From CAZYQW01 sp964649825 (GTDB lineage: Bacteria > Planctomycetota > B15-G4 > JADJEK01), in contig CAZYQW010000136.1 in assembly GCA_964649825.1 (NCBI GenBank), forward strand, positions 9,140 through 73,139: a stretch of DNA of 64,000 nt, in the 5' to 3' direction. The notes below the pieces were generated by a model. The model was given only the letters and a program-made list of their open reading frames with translations, ran no database searches and was not told the DNA's origin. Position 1 is the stretch's first letter. Every line of letters starts with the position of its first letter. Made by a program: the position numbers and the translations under genes. Shown here piece by piece: positions 36,608-45,861 of the stretch.

Positions 36608-38482
36608 TCAAGACTCGGCGTCAGCCGTCCACTGGCCGATCCGGAAGATGACGAACTCCGCCGGCTTCACCGGCGCGATCCCGATCAGGCAGATGAGACG
36701 GCCGTTGTCGAGGTCGTTCTGGGTCATCGTGGTGCGGTCGCAACGCACGAAGTACGCCTGCTCCGGCGTCTCACCGAGCAGCGCGCCGTCCTTCCACAGC
36801 CCGAGCAGGAACGACTCGACCATACGCCGCACGTTCGCCCACAGCCGATCGCCGTTCGGCTCGAACACCGCCCACTGCGTCGCCTTGTCGATCGAGTGCT
36901 CGACGTAGATGAAAAGGCGCCGGACGTTGACGTACTTCCACTCCGGGTCGGACGACATCGTGCGCGCGCCCCAGACGCGGTAGCCGCGCCCCTCGAAGAA
37001 CCGGAGCGCGTTGATCCCCTCGGGGTTCAGCACCTCGTTGCGTCCCTGGTTCACGTTCGCCTCGAAGCGCGTCAGGCCGCGCACGACCTCGTTCGCCGGC
37101 GCCTTGTGCACGCCGCGCTCGATGTCGCTGCGCGCGTAGATCCCGGCGACGAAGCCGGAGGGCGGCAGCATGATGCGGGGCGGCGGCGCGCCCTGGGCGG
37201 CGCGCTCGAGCGGGTCGAGGATCTCGATCCACGGGTGGTAGAGCGCGCCGTACTTGGTGTCGAAGCGCCCGCGGAAGTCGCGGACCTCGTTGATCGAGCT
37301 TCCTTCCGGGCCGTCGACGATCGCGATCCGATAGCGCATCCGCTCGGCGTGCGAGATCAGCCGATCCGCCGCCTGCTGGCAGAGAGCGTCGTCGCCGTAC
37401 GTTCCGCCGTCGGGGGTCGCGACGATCGCGACGTCGTCGATCTCGCCGAGGGCGGCGAGCCCGGTCGCCTTGATCGCGACGTCGTCGGGGTCGGACTCCT
37501 GTCCCGCGAGGTCATCGGGCTGCGCGAGGAGCCCGTCGTGACCTCCCGTCAACCGGCGGTTCGACTCGGTCAGCGAGAAGTCGTGCAGCGCCTTCATCAG
37601 CGCGGCGGGGAGGAACTCGGTCGCTCCGGCGGCCGTGGTCCGGTCGATGTCGAACCAGATCGTCGAGTCCTCGTCCTCGGGATCGTCCTTCTGCAGGATC
37701 CGCACGACGTCGCGCTTCTGCATCTCGGACGTGGCGACCTGCACCGTCTCGTCGAGCCGTTCGTCGTTCACCGCGACTCGCACGCGAAGCTCGACGAGCT
37801 GCACGTGCTGGCCGGCCACGGGCGGTCCGTCGACGCCGGTCGAGTCGATCCACGTCTTGTTGCCGTCGGTGTCGACGTCGACGACGCGCAGCATCGACGT
37901 GGTGAGCGGGTCGTTCCCGTCCGGCTTGTCGGCCAACGCCGCGGCGAACACCTCGACGACCGCGCCCGCCTTCGCGAGCGGCACCTGCACGTTGCCGTCG
38001 CCGTCGAGAGAGGCGATGTTCTTCGTCCGAACCAGCTCGACGACGACGGAGACGTTGCCCGCCGCCCCCGGCCAACGCGCGCGCCAGCGCCCGGTCGCGC
38101 CGAGCGCGACGATCGCGCCCGAGGACGCGACGCCCCAGTCGTCATCCCCTGCGTCGTCGCGCGGCGCGAAGACGCGCGACACGTAGAGACGCTTCCCGCC
38201 GTTGTTGAAGAACGCGCGCGCCGCGTGGGCGACGTAGTTCAGCCGCTCGTCCTCGCCGCTCGCGCCGACGTTCAACCGTTCCAGCCCGCTGTACACGCGC
38301 TCGAACTCGGTGAAGCTCGTCACCAGGCGCGGCTCGCTGTTCTTGGGCCCATCGGGGTACCAGATCGGCCCGAAGCGCGTCATCCCGGCGAACCCCGTCG
38401 TGCTGGTCGGGACCCCCTCGATCGATTTCGCCCGGAAGCTCACCTCCTCGACGAAGACTCCTGGTGCCAAGTACTCGGGCAT
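36608..38482 (-). CDS. contractile sheath protein 1
   Basis: This 624-aa protein is the canonical eCIS sheath: PEYLAPGVFVEEVSFRAKSI at the start, YHPWIEILDP and GINALRFFEGRGYRVWGART in the core, QWAVFEPNGDRLWANVRRMV and NDLDNGRLICLIGIAPVKPA at the end. It polymerises around tube 1 and contracts to drive it out. The start at ATG 38482 is supported by GGGAGA. The stop of the previous gene is 73 bp away, one of the few gaps in the operon, and could hold processing or extra promoter signals for the abundant sheath and tube products. Confidence 0.95.
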   Translation of the reverse strand: MPEYLAPGVFVEEVSFRAKSIEGVPTSTTGFAGMTRFGPIWYPDGPKNSEPRLVTSFTEFERVYSGLERLNVGASGEDERLNYVAHAARAFFNNGGKRLYVSRVFAPRDDAGDDDWGVASSGAIVALGATGRWRARWPGAAGNVSVVVELVRTKNIASLDGDGNVQVPLAKAGAVVEVFAAALADKPDGNDPLTTSMLRVVDVDTDGNKTWIDSTGVDGPPVAGQHVQLVELRVRVAVNDERLDETVQVATSEMQKRDVVRILQKDDPEDEDSTIWFDIDRTTAAGATEFLPAALMKALHDFSLTESNRRLTGGHDGLLAQPDDLAGQESDPDDVAIKATGLAALGEIDDVAIVATPDGGTYGDDALCQQAADRLISHAERMRYRIAIVDGPEGSSINEVRDFRGRFDTKYGALYHPWIEILDPLERAAQGAPPPRIMLPPSGFVAGIYARSDIERGVHKAPANEVVRGLTRFEANVNQGRNEVLNPEGINALRFFEGRGYRVWGARTMSSDPEWKYVNVRRLFIYVEHSIDKATQWAVFEPNGDRLWANVRRMVESFLLGLWKDGALLGETPEQAYFVRCDRTTMTQNDLDNGRLICLIGIAPVKPAEFVIFRIGQWTADAES

Positions 38483-38555
38483 GTTGGATCTCTCCCTTCA
38501 ACTCAGTCAGGCTCACTCAGGCAACTCGGTCAGGCGACACGGTCCGGCCAAGACG

Positions 38556-39407
38556 TCAGGGTTCGAACACGAAATCGGCGACTCCGACGGCGATCCGTCC
38601 CAGGGGCAGCGCCTCGCCGCGGCGCACGCCCTCGACGTAGTCCTCGGGACGCTTCGCTCCGGCCGACACGTCGTCGGTCACGCCGGAGTCGGGAAGGATC
38701 TCGATCGGCAGGTCCCAGTACGGGTCCTCGTGCTTGGGATCGATCGCCTCGCGGTCGGGCGCGTCGGCCGGGGCGTACACCACGACGTCGACGGCGAGCG
38801 GATCGACGAGGTCGCCGACCGGCGCCGCGGTCGCGTCGACGACGAGGAGGAACTCGCCGCGATCGTCGCCGCGCGCGCGCCCGACGACCGCGTCCGTCGC
38901 GGGGAGCACCGCCTCGACGACGGCCCAGCGCACGTCGACCAACGCCGCGGTCGCGGCGTCGACGCGGCGCACGCGCCCGCGTAGACCGACGGACGCGGGC
39001 GACGCGTCGTATGCCGCGCCGGGAAAGAGCGCGGGCCGGCGCACGCGGTGAGTGTAAGGAATCTGCTCGTCCTCGATCTCGGCCGCGGTCAGCAGCGGCA
39101 CGTCGAGGCGGCGGGGCACGTAGCGGCGGCCGTGGTCGTAGAGCCGCACGACGAGATGATCGCCGAGCCCCGGACGATAGATCAGTGCGTAGCGGCCGGA
39201 CGGGCCGCGGTTGAACCACGGCGTCGACCCGGGAGCGACGTACGAGCGGTACGGAGCGTTCGCCGCGGCGCGCGTCCACGGCCGCGATCCCTCGATGTCG
39301 ATCCGGACGGGATGCACGAGCACCGTTCCCCGCACCGGATCGAACGGCTCGATGCCGAGGGCCAGCCTCTCGACCATCTCCACGTGGCCGGCGGGCACGA
39401 AGATCAC
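38556..39407 (-). CDS. eCIS-associated protein of unknown function
   Basis: This 283-aa protein starts at GTG 39407 in a GTGA overlap with the DUF4255 gene. It is mostly beta with repeated short strands, such as GRYALIYRPGLGDHLVVRLYD, AALVDVRWAVVEAVLP and RGEFLLVVDATAAPVGDL. This suggests two or three Ig-like or carboxypeptidase-regulatory-like sandwiches. It ends near DYVEGVRRGEALPLGRIAVG. No signal peptide or catalytic motif is seen. Its place between cap and sheath genes suggests a structural or assembly role at the head end of the particle. Confidence 0.75.
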   Translation of the reverse strand: MIFVPAGHVEMVERLALGIEPFDPVRGTVLVHPVRIDIEGSRPWTRAAANAPYRSYVAPGSTPWFNRGPSGRYALIYRPGLGDHLVVRLYDHGRRYVPRRLDVPLLTAAEIEDEQIPYTHRVRRPALFPGAAYDASPASVGLRGRVRRVDAATAALVDVRWAVVEAVLPATDAVVGRARGDDRGEFLLVVDATAAPVGDLVDPLAVDVVVYAPADAPDREAIDPKHEDPYWDLPIEILPDSGVTDDVSAGAKRPEDYVEGVRRGEALPLGRIAVGVADFVFEP

Positions 39408-40015
39408 GACCCACCTCCGTTTCCGTCGACGGTCGGAGTCGCGCCCGCGATCGCGGTGGTGACGGGCGGCGTCGGGTGCGCGGTCCGGCCGTCGATGCGC
39501 AGGACGCGGAGGATGTACGGGACGCTGAGTCGATAGTCGACGGGCAGCGAATCGAACGTTCGCATGACGGCCTCGGTCGACAGCTCGTCCATGCAGATCT
39601 GCACCGCCTCCTGCGGTGCGAACCCGCCGGACGCGTGGAGCAGCGGACCGGAGAGGATCGGCGTCGTCTCGAGGCTCTGCATCGCGCGGCCGAGCACCTT
39701 CAGCTCATCGATCGCGTTGTCGGCCCACGCTGTCGCAAGGAAGTGGAGGTCGACGGGAAGATGCGAGCGACCATCGACGTGACCGCGCGCCGACCACGAC
39801 GCGCGCGTCGCGGTGTTGAAGTCGATGCGATACAGATAGAGCGTGAGGAGCGGCCGCGACCAGTTGCTGCCGTTCGTGCCGATCTCCTTCAGGTCCTCGG
39901 TGCGCACGACGTGAGCCGTCGTCGTCTTGACAAGGGGAGGCTGCTCGGCGAACTGCTGGGTCAGGAACCGCTCGAGGCTCCTGCCCGCCGCCGCGATGCT
40001 CTCGGCGTTCGCCAT
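39404..40015 (-). CDS. DUF4255 (Pvc16_N) protein, tube/sheath cap type
   Basis: This 203-aa protein has the DUF4255/Pvc16_N features: AAAGRSLERFLTQQF at the start, LLTLYLYRIDFN and LPVDLHFLATAWADN in the middle, and YRLSVPYILRVLRIDG near the end. In characterised systems (Afp16, Pvc16) this protein caps the sheath and tube and terminates elongation. It is the first gene of the uninterrupted eCIS block; ATG 40015 has a GAGG-type site. About 190 bp upstream separates it from the MOSC gene, so the operon promoter may lie there. Confidence 0.88.
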   Translation of the reverse strand: MANAESIAAAGRSLERFLTQQFAEQPPLVKTTTAHVVRTEDLKEIGTNGSNWSRPLLTLYLYRIDFNTATRASWSARGHVDGRSHLPVDLHFLATAWADNAIDELKVLGRAMQSLETTPILSGPLLHASGGFAPQEAVQICMDELSTEAVMRTFDSLPVDYRLSVPYILRVLRIDGRTAHPTPPVTTAIAGATPTVDGNGGGS

Positions 40016-40193
40016 CTCGCCTCGCCCTTCGAATCGGGAAAGTGGATCGGCCGCGTCACGTCGACGCGCGGACGGCGGAACGACCCGCCATGAGAATCCA
40101 GTCCGTCGATCTCCGCGTCGATGCGCAGGCTCGACCGAACGATCGGAACTTCTCCTGCGTCCGCCGACCAAGAAACGTGGTCCTACCCGACCG

Positions 40194-40208
40194 TGACGAA
40201 TTCCGTCA
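40194..40208. promoter_or_regulatory. palindrome upstream of the eCIS operon
   Basis: TGACGAATTCCGTCA has perfect 5-bp arms (TGACG / CGTCA) around a 5-bp centre, and lies about 180 bp ahead of the first eCIS gene, touching the MOSC stop. It could be an operator or chance; no core promoter was recognised in 40016-40205. Confidence 0.25.
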
Positions 40209-40823
40209 AGGGGTGTCACGTCGATGCTTCGTCACGTCGAGCCACCACGACGACATCGTCGCTACTTTTCGCGCGACGTCTCCGACCCGCACTCGACCGC
40301 CGCGAACGACGCGTGCGTTCGCTCCGCGCAGCCGCAGCCGGCGCCCGACCTCGGAGCCGACGAAGGCGAGCGCGTCGGCGCCGAATCGTTCGACGAAGCG
40401 CCGGCAACCGGTATGGGGTTCGACGCTGATCTCGATCACGGCCGCGCCGATCGAGATCAGCGTGCCGGGCGGGAGGTTCTCGACGCCCAGATCGAGGTCG
40501 ACGTAGAGTTGATCGCCGGCGAGCGGCCAGCGGCCGCGATCGCCGCGCTGCCCGGAGATCGCCGCGATGACGCGCGCGTTCATCAACGTGAGCTGCTTTC
40601 CGGGATGCGGCGCTCCATCCGCCGTGCTCGAGCTTCGGCGTCGCGTCCACGCGTCGCCGACGAGGCCCAGGACGACATCGATCTCGCCCACGTCGAGGAC
40701 CTCGCGCTCGCCGGCGGACGGCCGCCGCACGATCATCTCGATGCGGCCCGCGTCGCGCGGCGAGCGTCGAACGTCGTCCAGCGCCGCGTCGAGTTCGGCG
40801 CGGGTCGGGCCGCGGCGATCCAT
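40206..40823 (-). CDS. MOSC-domain protein
   Basis: This 205-aa protein has a MOSC (molybdenum-cofactor sulfurase C-terminal) domain: LTLMNARVIAAIS, RWPLAGDQLYVDLDL, LPPGTLISIG, PHTGC with C140, and ERFGADALAFV leading to LRLRGANARVV. In MOSC proteins this cysteine binds persulfide sulfur or the cofactor. The fold is used in MOCS, YiiM and mARC families. There is an N-terminal 70-residue region (DAALDDVRRSPRDAG, then IVRRPSAGEREVLDVGEIDV) typical of small bacterial MOSC proteins. ATG 40823 overlaps the kinase stop as TGATG. A job in the eCIS is not established; the link is only gene order. Confidence 0.85.
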   Translation of the reverse strand: MDRRGPTRAELDAALDDVRRSPRDAGRIEMIVRRPSAGEREVLDVGEIDVVLGLVGDAWTRRRSSSTADGAPHPGKQLTLMNARVIAAISGQRGDRGRWPLAGDQLYVDLDLGVENLPPGTLISIGAAVIEISVEPHTGCRRFVERFGADALAFVGSEVGRRLRLRGANARVVRGGRVRVGDVARKVATMSSWWLDVTKHRRDTP

Positions 40824-43800
40824 CACTCGTGCCGCGCCACCAGCCGGAAGCCGATCGACGAGACCGTGGTCGCGGCCAGCACCTGCTGGCGATACGCCGC
40901 GCGGAACGCGTCGGCGCGGGGATCGCTCCAGGCGCCGCCGCGAACGATGCGTTGGTCCGGCGCTTCGATCACGGGATCCGAGCACCACTCGTTCACGCCG
41001 CCGCCGAGGTCGAAGACGCCGTACGGCGACTCGTCGACCGGGAAGCTCAGCACCGGCTCCACGTCGGCGACCGGGCGCGCGTGCCGCGACTTCATCCACT
41101 GCGCGACGAAGTGCCGCCCGCAGACGAGGACTCGGCCATCGACGCCGCGGGCCGCCTTCTCCCATTCGAGCGACGTCGGCAGCATGAAACGCAGGCCGCT
41201 CCCCTCCGCGCGTCTCGTCCTCCACTCGGCGTACGCCAGGGCATCCTCGAACGACACGCCGTAGACGGGCACGTCGTCGTGACCGGCCGGAACGCGCCAC
41301 GTTCCGTCCGCGTCGCGCGCGAGCAGGCCGCCGCGCGTGTCGCCGACCGCCCGCGGCACGAGCACCGGAGCTCCGCCGTCGTCCCCCGCGTCGCCCACGC
41401 GAGCTCGCGTATCGGGATCGTTCAGGAACTCGACGTACTCGGCGAACGTCACCTCGCGGTCCTGGATGAAGAAGCCGGGCACGAACGGTTCGCGGCCCGG
41501 TTCGTACGCACCGACCTCGGCGTCGCCGCCGGCGGAGAACGCGCCGCCATGCACGTGGACGAAGCCGTACGGCGTCGTGCCGGCGGGCAGGAGCTCGACT
41601 TCGACGCGGGCGTCCTTGCGACGATCGACCACGCACGGGACGCGCTCGGTCTCGAAGCCCGGCGCCTCGATCACGGCGAGGTACGAGCCGGGATCGATCG
41701 GGGTCGGCGCGATCGGCGCCGCGCCGAAGCGCGTCGCCTCGGCGACGAAAAGCGGGGTCGCCGTCGTGCGCACGTCGACGCCGGGCCCGAGAACGACGTC
41801 GATGCTCTCGCCCCCGTGCCACGCGGTCACTGGGACTCCGCCGCGCGCGACGAGCGCGGCCGGAGAGATCACCTCGATGCCGGCCTCGGCGAGGGTTCGT
41901 GCGACGACGTCCCGCGTCTCGGTCGCGCCGCCCGCCGCCTTGCGCTCGAACCGATAGACGTGCGACGCGTCTCGATCCTCGGCGTCGATCCGTTCGCGGT
42001 ACCAGACGTCGAACGTCTCCCGGACGGGATTCCCGTCGATCGACGCGAGCCGGTCGAACGGGCGCACGCCGCCGTCTCCCGCGAGGACGAGCACGGTGTT
42101 GCGCACGGGCCAGCCGCCGACGGAGAGGATGAGGTCGTCCGTCGCGACGTCGCCGGTGCCGCGGACCACCCGCAGCACCCAGATGCCGTACGGCTTCGGC
42201 GGAGTGAACGGCCGGACGGCGACGGGGACGAGCCGCCGCTCGCCGTTCTTGTTGAGCGCCGACTGCTCCACGTACCGGAACAGGTGCACGATCGCGCCCG
42301 GCGGCTGGACGTCGAACGCGATGCTGCCGCGGCCGGCGAGATCGGCCGCGTGCCGGCGGGCGACGTCGTGCCGCTGCACGCGCTCGCGCGCCGCCGCCTC
42401 GCCCGCGTCGTCGCCGTTCTCGAGGGCACGCCGCCAGTGCTGCATGTAGAGGTCGGACATCACTTCGTCGGGCGCGGGGCTCTTCGGGTCGAGCAGGCGC
42501 GCGGTGTGCAGTGCCTCGAGCACGTCGAGCGTCGCGGACTCGGACGTCTGCTCGAGCCGGGCCAGCTCGGGCTCGCCGTTCTCGACCGCGTCGAGCTCCG
42601 GCTTGTCGAGCCAACGGACGCGCCGCGCCGTCTGCAGCGGCCGCACCGTCGCCTCGAGGGCTCGCATCTCGCCGTACGCCTTCGCCACGCCCGCGAGCGC
42701 CGCACGTGCGCGATCGACCTCGGCCACCGCGCGCGAACGATCGTGAACGCGGCGAGCCACGGTCAAGACGCGCAGCGCGTCGCCGTCGTCGGGTCGCTGC
42801 CGCGCTGCCTCCTCCGCCGCGGCCAGCCCCGCCTCGGTCCGGCCCGCGTCGAGTTCCTGCCGCGCCGTCGCGACGAGCGATCGAAACAGGCGTTCCTCGC
42901 GCACGCGGTCGAGCCCACGCGTCGCGCCGACCGACACCGCGGCCACGAGGACCAACGCCGCGACGGCGCTCACCACCACGTGCCGGCGCGCCGCCATCGC
43001 GAGCCGGCGGATCGGTCCCGGCGGACGCGCGCGGATCGGCCGGAACTCGAGCAGCGCGTCGAGGTCGTCGGCGAACGCGGCCGCGCTCGAGTAGCGGCGG
43101 CTCGGGTCCTTCTCGAGCGCGGTGAGCACGACCGTCTGGACGTCGCGCGGCAGCGCCGCGTTCGTGCGGCGCGGCGGGGCCGGCGCCTCCGAGAGGATGC
43201 GATGGAGGATCTCCTCGATCGTGTCGCCCTCGAACGGCACGCGGCCGGTCAGGCAGCGGTAGAGCACGACCCCGAGCGAGAAAACGTCGGCGCGGCCGTC
43301 CATGCGCGAAAAGTGCCCGCGGATCTGCTCCGGCGACGCGTAGTGCGGGGTGCCCTGGAACGCGCCGGAGCGCGTGAGCGCGGTCGACTCGGACGAACGG
43401 GCGAGTCCGAAGTCGAGCAGCATCGCGCGGCCGTCGTCGTCGCGGACGCGGATGTTCGTCGGCTTCACGTCCCGGTGCAGGATCCCCTCCGCGTGCGCGC
43501 ACTCGAGCGCCCGAGCGATCTGCGCGGCGAGCCGAAGCGCCGTCCGGACCGGCATCCGCCGCTCGCTTCGCACCGCCTCGGCGAGAACCTCGTCGAGCCC
43601 TCGTCCCGGCACGTACTCCATCGCCAGGTACTGGACGTCGCGCTCCTCGCCGGCCGCGTGGACGGTGACGATGTTCGCGTGCTGCAGCCGCGCCACCGCC
43701 GCGATCTCGCGCTCGAACCGCTCACGCGCGCCTTCGCGGCGGCGGAACTCCGGTTCGACGACCTTGAGGGCGACGAGCCGGCCGAGCGACTCCTGCTCGG

Positions 43801-43984
43801 CCAGATACACCACCCCCATGCCGCCGCGGCCGAGCGTCCGGAGCAGGCGAAACTCGCCGAGCCGATCGAACGGCAACCCCAGCTCCGGCACCGGAGGCGG
43901 GCCTCCGGCGCGCGACGCACGTTGTCGCTTCGACGCCGATTCATCCTTCGGTTCGCTCATCGGGCTCGGCTTCGTACGATCCAT
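40823..43984 (-). CDS. Ser/Thr kinase fused to PDZ-like segments and an FGE-fold domain
   Basis: This 1053-aa protein starts with a kinase that has all active-site motifs: GRGGMGVVY, K74, D172 in HRDVKPTN and D191 in DFGLA. A membrane helix is at 335-354. Outside it are a helical region, two PDZ-like segments (GIWVLRVVRGTGDVATDDL, then ASIDGNPVRETFDVW), a PEGA-like segment (GSYLAVIEAPGFE) and a C-terminal formylglycine-generating-enzyme fold (about 810-1053; GVNEWCSDP, IVRGGAWSD, GFRLVARHE). The cysteine pair that follows RGGSW in active FGE is absent (RGGAWSDPRADAFR), so this domain is probably a binding module, as in other kinase-FGE fusions. It lies directly upstream of MOSC and the eCIS operon and may regulate them. 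Confidence 0.92.
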   Translation of the reverse strand: MDRTKPSPMSEPKDESASKRQRASRAGGPPPVPELGLPFDRLGEFRLLRTLGRGGMGVVYLAEQESLGRLVALKVVEPEFRRREGARERFEREIAAVARLQHANIVTVHAAGEERDVQYLAMEYVPGRGLDEVLAEAVRSERRMPVRTALRLAAQIARALECAHAEGILHRDVKPTNIRVRDDDGRAMLLDFGLARSSESTALTRSGAFQGTPHYASPEQIRGHFSRMDGRADVFSLGVVLYRCLTGRVPFEGDTIEEILHRILSEAPAPPRRTNAALPRDVQTVVLTALEKDPSRRYSSAAAFADDLDALLEFRPIRARPPGPIRRLAMAARRHVVVSAVAALVLVAAVSVGATRGLDRVREERLFRSLVATARQELDAGRTEAGLAAAEEAARQRPDDGDALRVLTVARRVHDRSRAVAEVDRARAALAGVAKAYGEMRALEATVRPLQTARRVRWLDKPELDAVENGEPELARLEQTSESATLDVLEALHTARLLDPKSPAPDEVMSDLYMQHWRRALENGDDAGEAAARERVQRHDVARRHAADLAGRGSIAFDVQPPGAIVHLFRYVEQSALNKNGERRLVPVAVRPFTPPKPYGIWVLRVVRGTGDVATDDLILSVGGWPVRNTVLVLAGDGGVRPFDRLASIDGNPVRETFDVWYRERIDAEDRDASHVYRFERKAAGGATETRDVVARTLAEAGIEVISPAALVARGGVPVTAWHGGESIDVVLGPGVDVRTTATPLFVAEATRFGAAPIAPTPIDPGSYLAVIEAPGFETERVPCVVDRRKDARVEVELLPAGTTPYGFVHVHGGAFSAGGDAEVGAYEPGREPFVPGFFIQDREVTFAEYVEFLNDPDTRARVGDAGDDGGAPVLVPRAVGDTRGGLLARDADGTWRVPAGHDDVPVYGVSFEDALAYAEWRTRRAEGSGLRFMLPTSLEWEKAARGVDGRVLVCGRHFVAQWMKSRHARPVADVEPVLSFPVDESPYGVFDLGGGVNEWCSDPVIEAPDQRIVRGGAWSDPRADAFRAAYRQQVLAATTVSSIGFRLVARHE

Positions 43985-44139
43985 GGTTCATCTCCACGTT
44001 ATCGACCGGGATCGATGTCCGCGATCGTCCGGGAGACGAGAAACGCTCCAGCGTCGTGATCCGAACGCTCTTTGGCGGAAGATGGCGACGTTCTCGCCAA
44101 GAAATCCTCGCGGTCCCGTTCTCGAGCCGGCTCGGACCT

Positions 44140-45861
44140 CTACTTGAACAGGGTGTCCACCCCCATCGCCTCGTCGCGCACCGCCTCGGGGAAGAGCCGG
44201 CGGTTGGCGACCTTCACCAGTGGATGGAGCCACGCCAGGAGCTCCACCGTCACGACGCGATCGATGAGCCGATAGCCGCGCCGCCGGCGCAGGGCGATGT
44301 AGAGGATCCCGCGCAGCGTAGAACGCGCGACGCCCGCGCGCTTGAAGTCGAGCTTGATCGCGTAGCGGTGCCGGCGCCGATGCCGCTGCTTGTAGTCGAC
44401 CTCCATCGCTTCGAGCTCCTGCACGGTGGAGAGGTCGTACGGCCGGAAGTAGTACTCGCGCGCCTTCGCGAGCAGGCGGAACGCGTCTCGCATCCGCTCG
44501 ATGTCCTTGGCGGGAAGGCCGAGCCGGACGGCGAGCTCGTGCATGCGATCGATCTCTCGCCACGCCTCCCAACCTTGACGCACCTTCGCCTCGCCGTCCG
44601 CGACGAAGCACCTCAGGACCTTGCGCATCGGATGATTGACCAAGACGCGGTCCCACAGGACGGACAGGAGCGTCGGCAATCGCGTCCGCCGGAAGAACAG
44701 CTTCTGGCGCGCATAGTCGTCGATGTAGAGGAGTTCCTTGACGATCCGATCGGACAGGAGCAGCAGCTCGAGCAGGTCATCCGCGCTCGTGTCGCTCGAG
44801 AGGAAGCGACGGTGGTACTCGCGCACCGCCTCCTCGGCGCTCCATCCGTCGCGGAAGATCCGGAGCGTGACGAACGTGTTGATCTCGTTCCAGACCTTGG
44901 GCCGCCCGACGTACGTCAGCCGCCGGAAGCGCGTCCAGCCTCCCGTTTGGCACCAGACCATGCAACCGATGACGTTGCGCGCGCCGTGGAGATCGCGCCG
45001 ATACCGCTCATAGTCGACGCCGATGAACGAAGGATACTCGCCGCACCCCTCGTACTCGCGCCGCGCCTGCAGTTCGATGATCTTCTGGTGGGGGCCTCGG
45101 AAGAAGTGCCGGTTCAACGGCAGGTAGCGGAAGAAGTCCGACTCGCCGTACTTCATCGAGATCACGAGCGCGTCGCTCTCTATCCCGTCGAACGTCGCGG
45201 CGAACGTATCACGATTCCAAATCAGGTCGCCGATCGGGTACGCGCCCACCGTCCACGTGCGCACCACGAGGCGGCGGCCCCGTTCCGCGAAGATCGGGAG
45301 GAGACGACGAAGCCACCGCCGCGCCTGAGCGGGGGTCCGGATCCGCAGCCGGCTCTTGAACGCGTCGTTGACGTCGCGGGCGTCGCACTCGCCGATCCGC
45401 AGGATCACGCCGGCGACCTGGGGATAGTCGTCGAGGATCCGTGTGCAGGCCGCGGCGAGCAGGTCGATCGCGCGGCCGTCGTCGTCGCCGATGCGACGCT
45501 CGAGCTCCGGCGTCAAGGACAGGACGTCCGACGTGAGGAAGACGTGCAGACCCGCTCGGCCGGCGACGTCGAAGAGCCGCCCGAACTCCTCGCGATACGC
45601 GGCGACCCGCTCGCGCAAGGCGTCCGGGTGCGCCTCGTGCGGGAAGAGATGCGCGAGGTCGTCGAGCGACAGCGCGTTCGCGCCCGCCTCCTTCGCGTGG
45701 TCCACGAACCGGTCGAAGTACGGGCGGATCTCGTCGAATCGATCTCGATCGACGCGGCCATCGCGTTCGAGGCTCTCGAACGGGATCTTCGACCAGTTGA
45801 TGCGCTTCTTCCGGCAGCCGCGAAAGAAGGGCGCAATGCCGTCGAGAATGAACAGTTCCAT
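44140..45861 (-). CDS. possible GH67-like TIM-barrel protein
   Basis: This 573-aa protein has no signal peptide. Its middle resembles alpha-glucuronidase-type (GH67-like) barrels: GVILRIGECDARDVND, VVRTWTVGAYPIGDLIWN, ALVISMKYGESDFFRYLP, HQKIIELQARREYEG and VWCQTGGWTRF. Conserved acidic residues at strand ends (for example E in RIGECD, KYGESD and ELQARREYE) fit a glycoside hydrolase or a related sugar-active enzyme. The first 40 residues (FILDGIAPFFRGCRKKRINW) and a helical, arginine-rich C-terminus (RHRRRHRYAIKLDFK) are unlike secreted GHs, so a cytoplasmic role in glycan metabolism is possible. ATG 45861 is preferred to GTG 45879. The family call is from memory of motifs. Confidence 0.55.
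   Translation of the reverse strand: MELFILDGIAPFFRGCRKKRINWSKIPFESLERDGRVDRDRFDEIRPYFDRFVDHAKEAGANALSLDDLAHLFPHEAHPDALRERVAAYREEFGRLFDVAGRAGLHVFLTSDVLSLTPELERRIGDDDGRAIDLLAAACTRILDDYPQVAGVILRIGECDARDVNDAFKSRLRIRTPAQARRWLRRLLPIFAERGRRLVVRTWTVGAYPIGDLIWNRDTFAATFDGIESDALVISMKYGESDFFRYLPLNRHFFRGPHQKIIELQARREYEGCGEYPSFIGVDYERYRRDLHGARNVIGCMVWCQTGGWTRFRRLTYVGRPKVWNEINTFVTLRIFRDGWSAEEAVREYHRRFLSSDTSADDLLELLLLSDRIVKELLYIDDYARQKLFFRRTRLPTLLSVLWDRVLVNHPMRKVLRCFVADGEAKVRQGWEAWREIDRMHELAVRLGLPAKDIERMRDAFRLLAKAREYYFRPYDLSTVQELEAMEVDYKQRHRRRHRYAIKLDFKRAGVARSTLRGILYIALRRRRGYRLIDRVVTVELLAWLHPLVKVANRRLFPEAVRDEAMGVDTLFK

Noticed and set aside
40829..44059. A 1076-codon plus-strand frame opposite the kinase-FGE gene
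   Set aside because: It covers exactly the antisense of a well-supported gene with all kinase motifs; the composition (Arg, His, Val runs) is that of a GC shadow.
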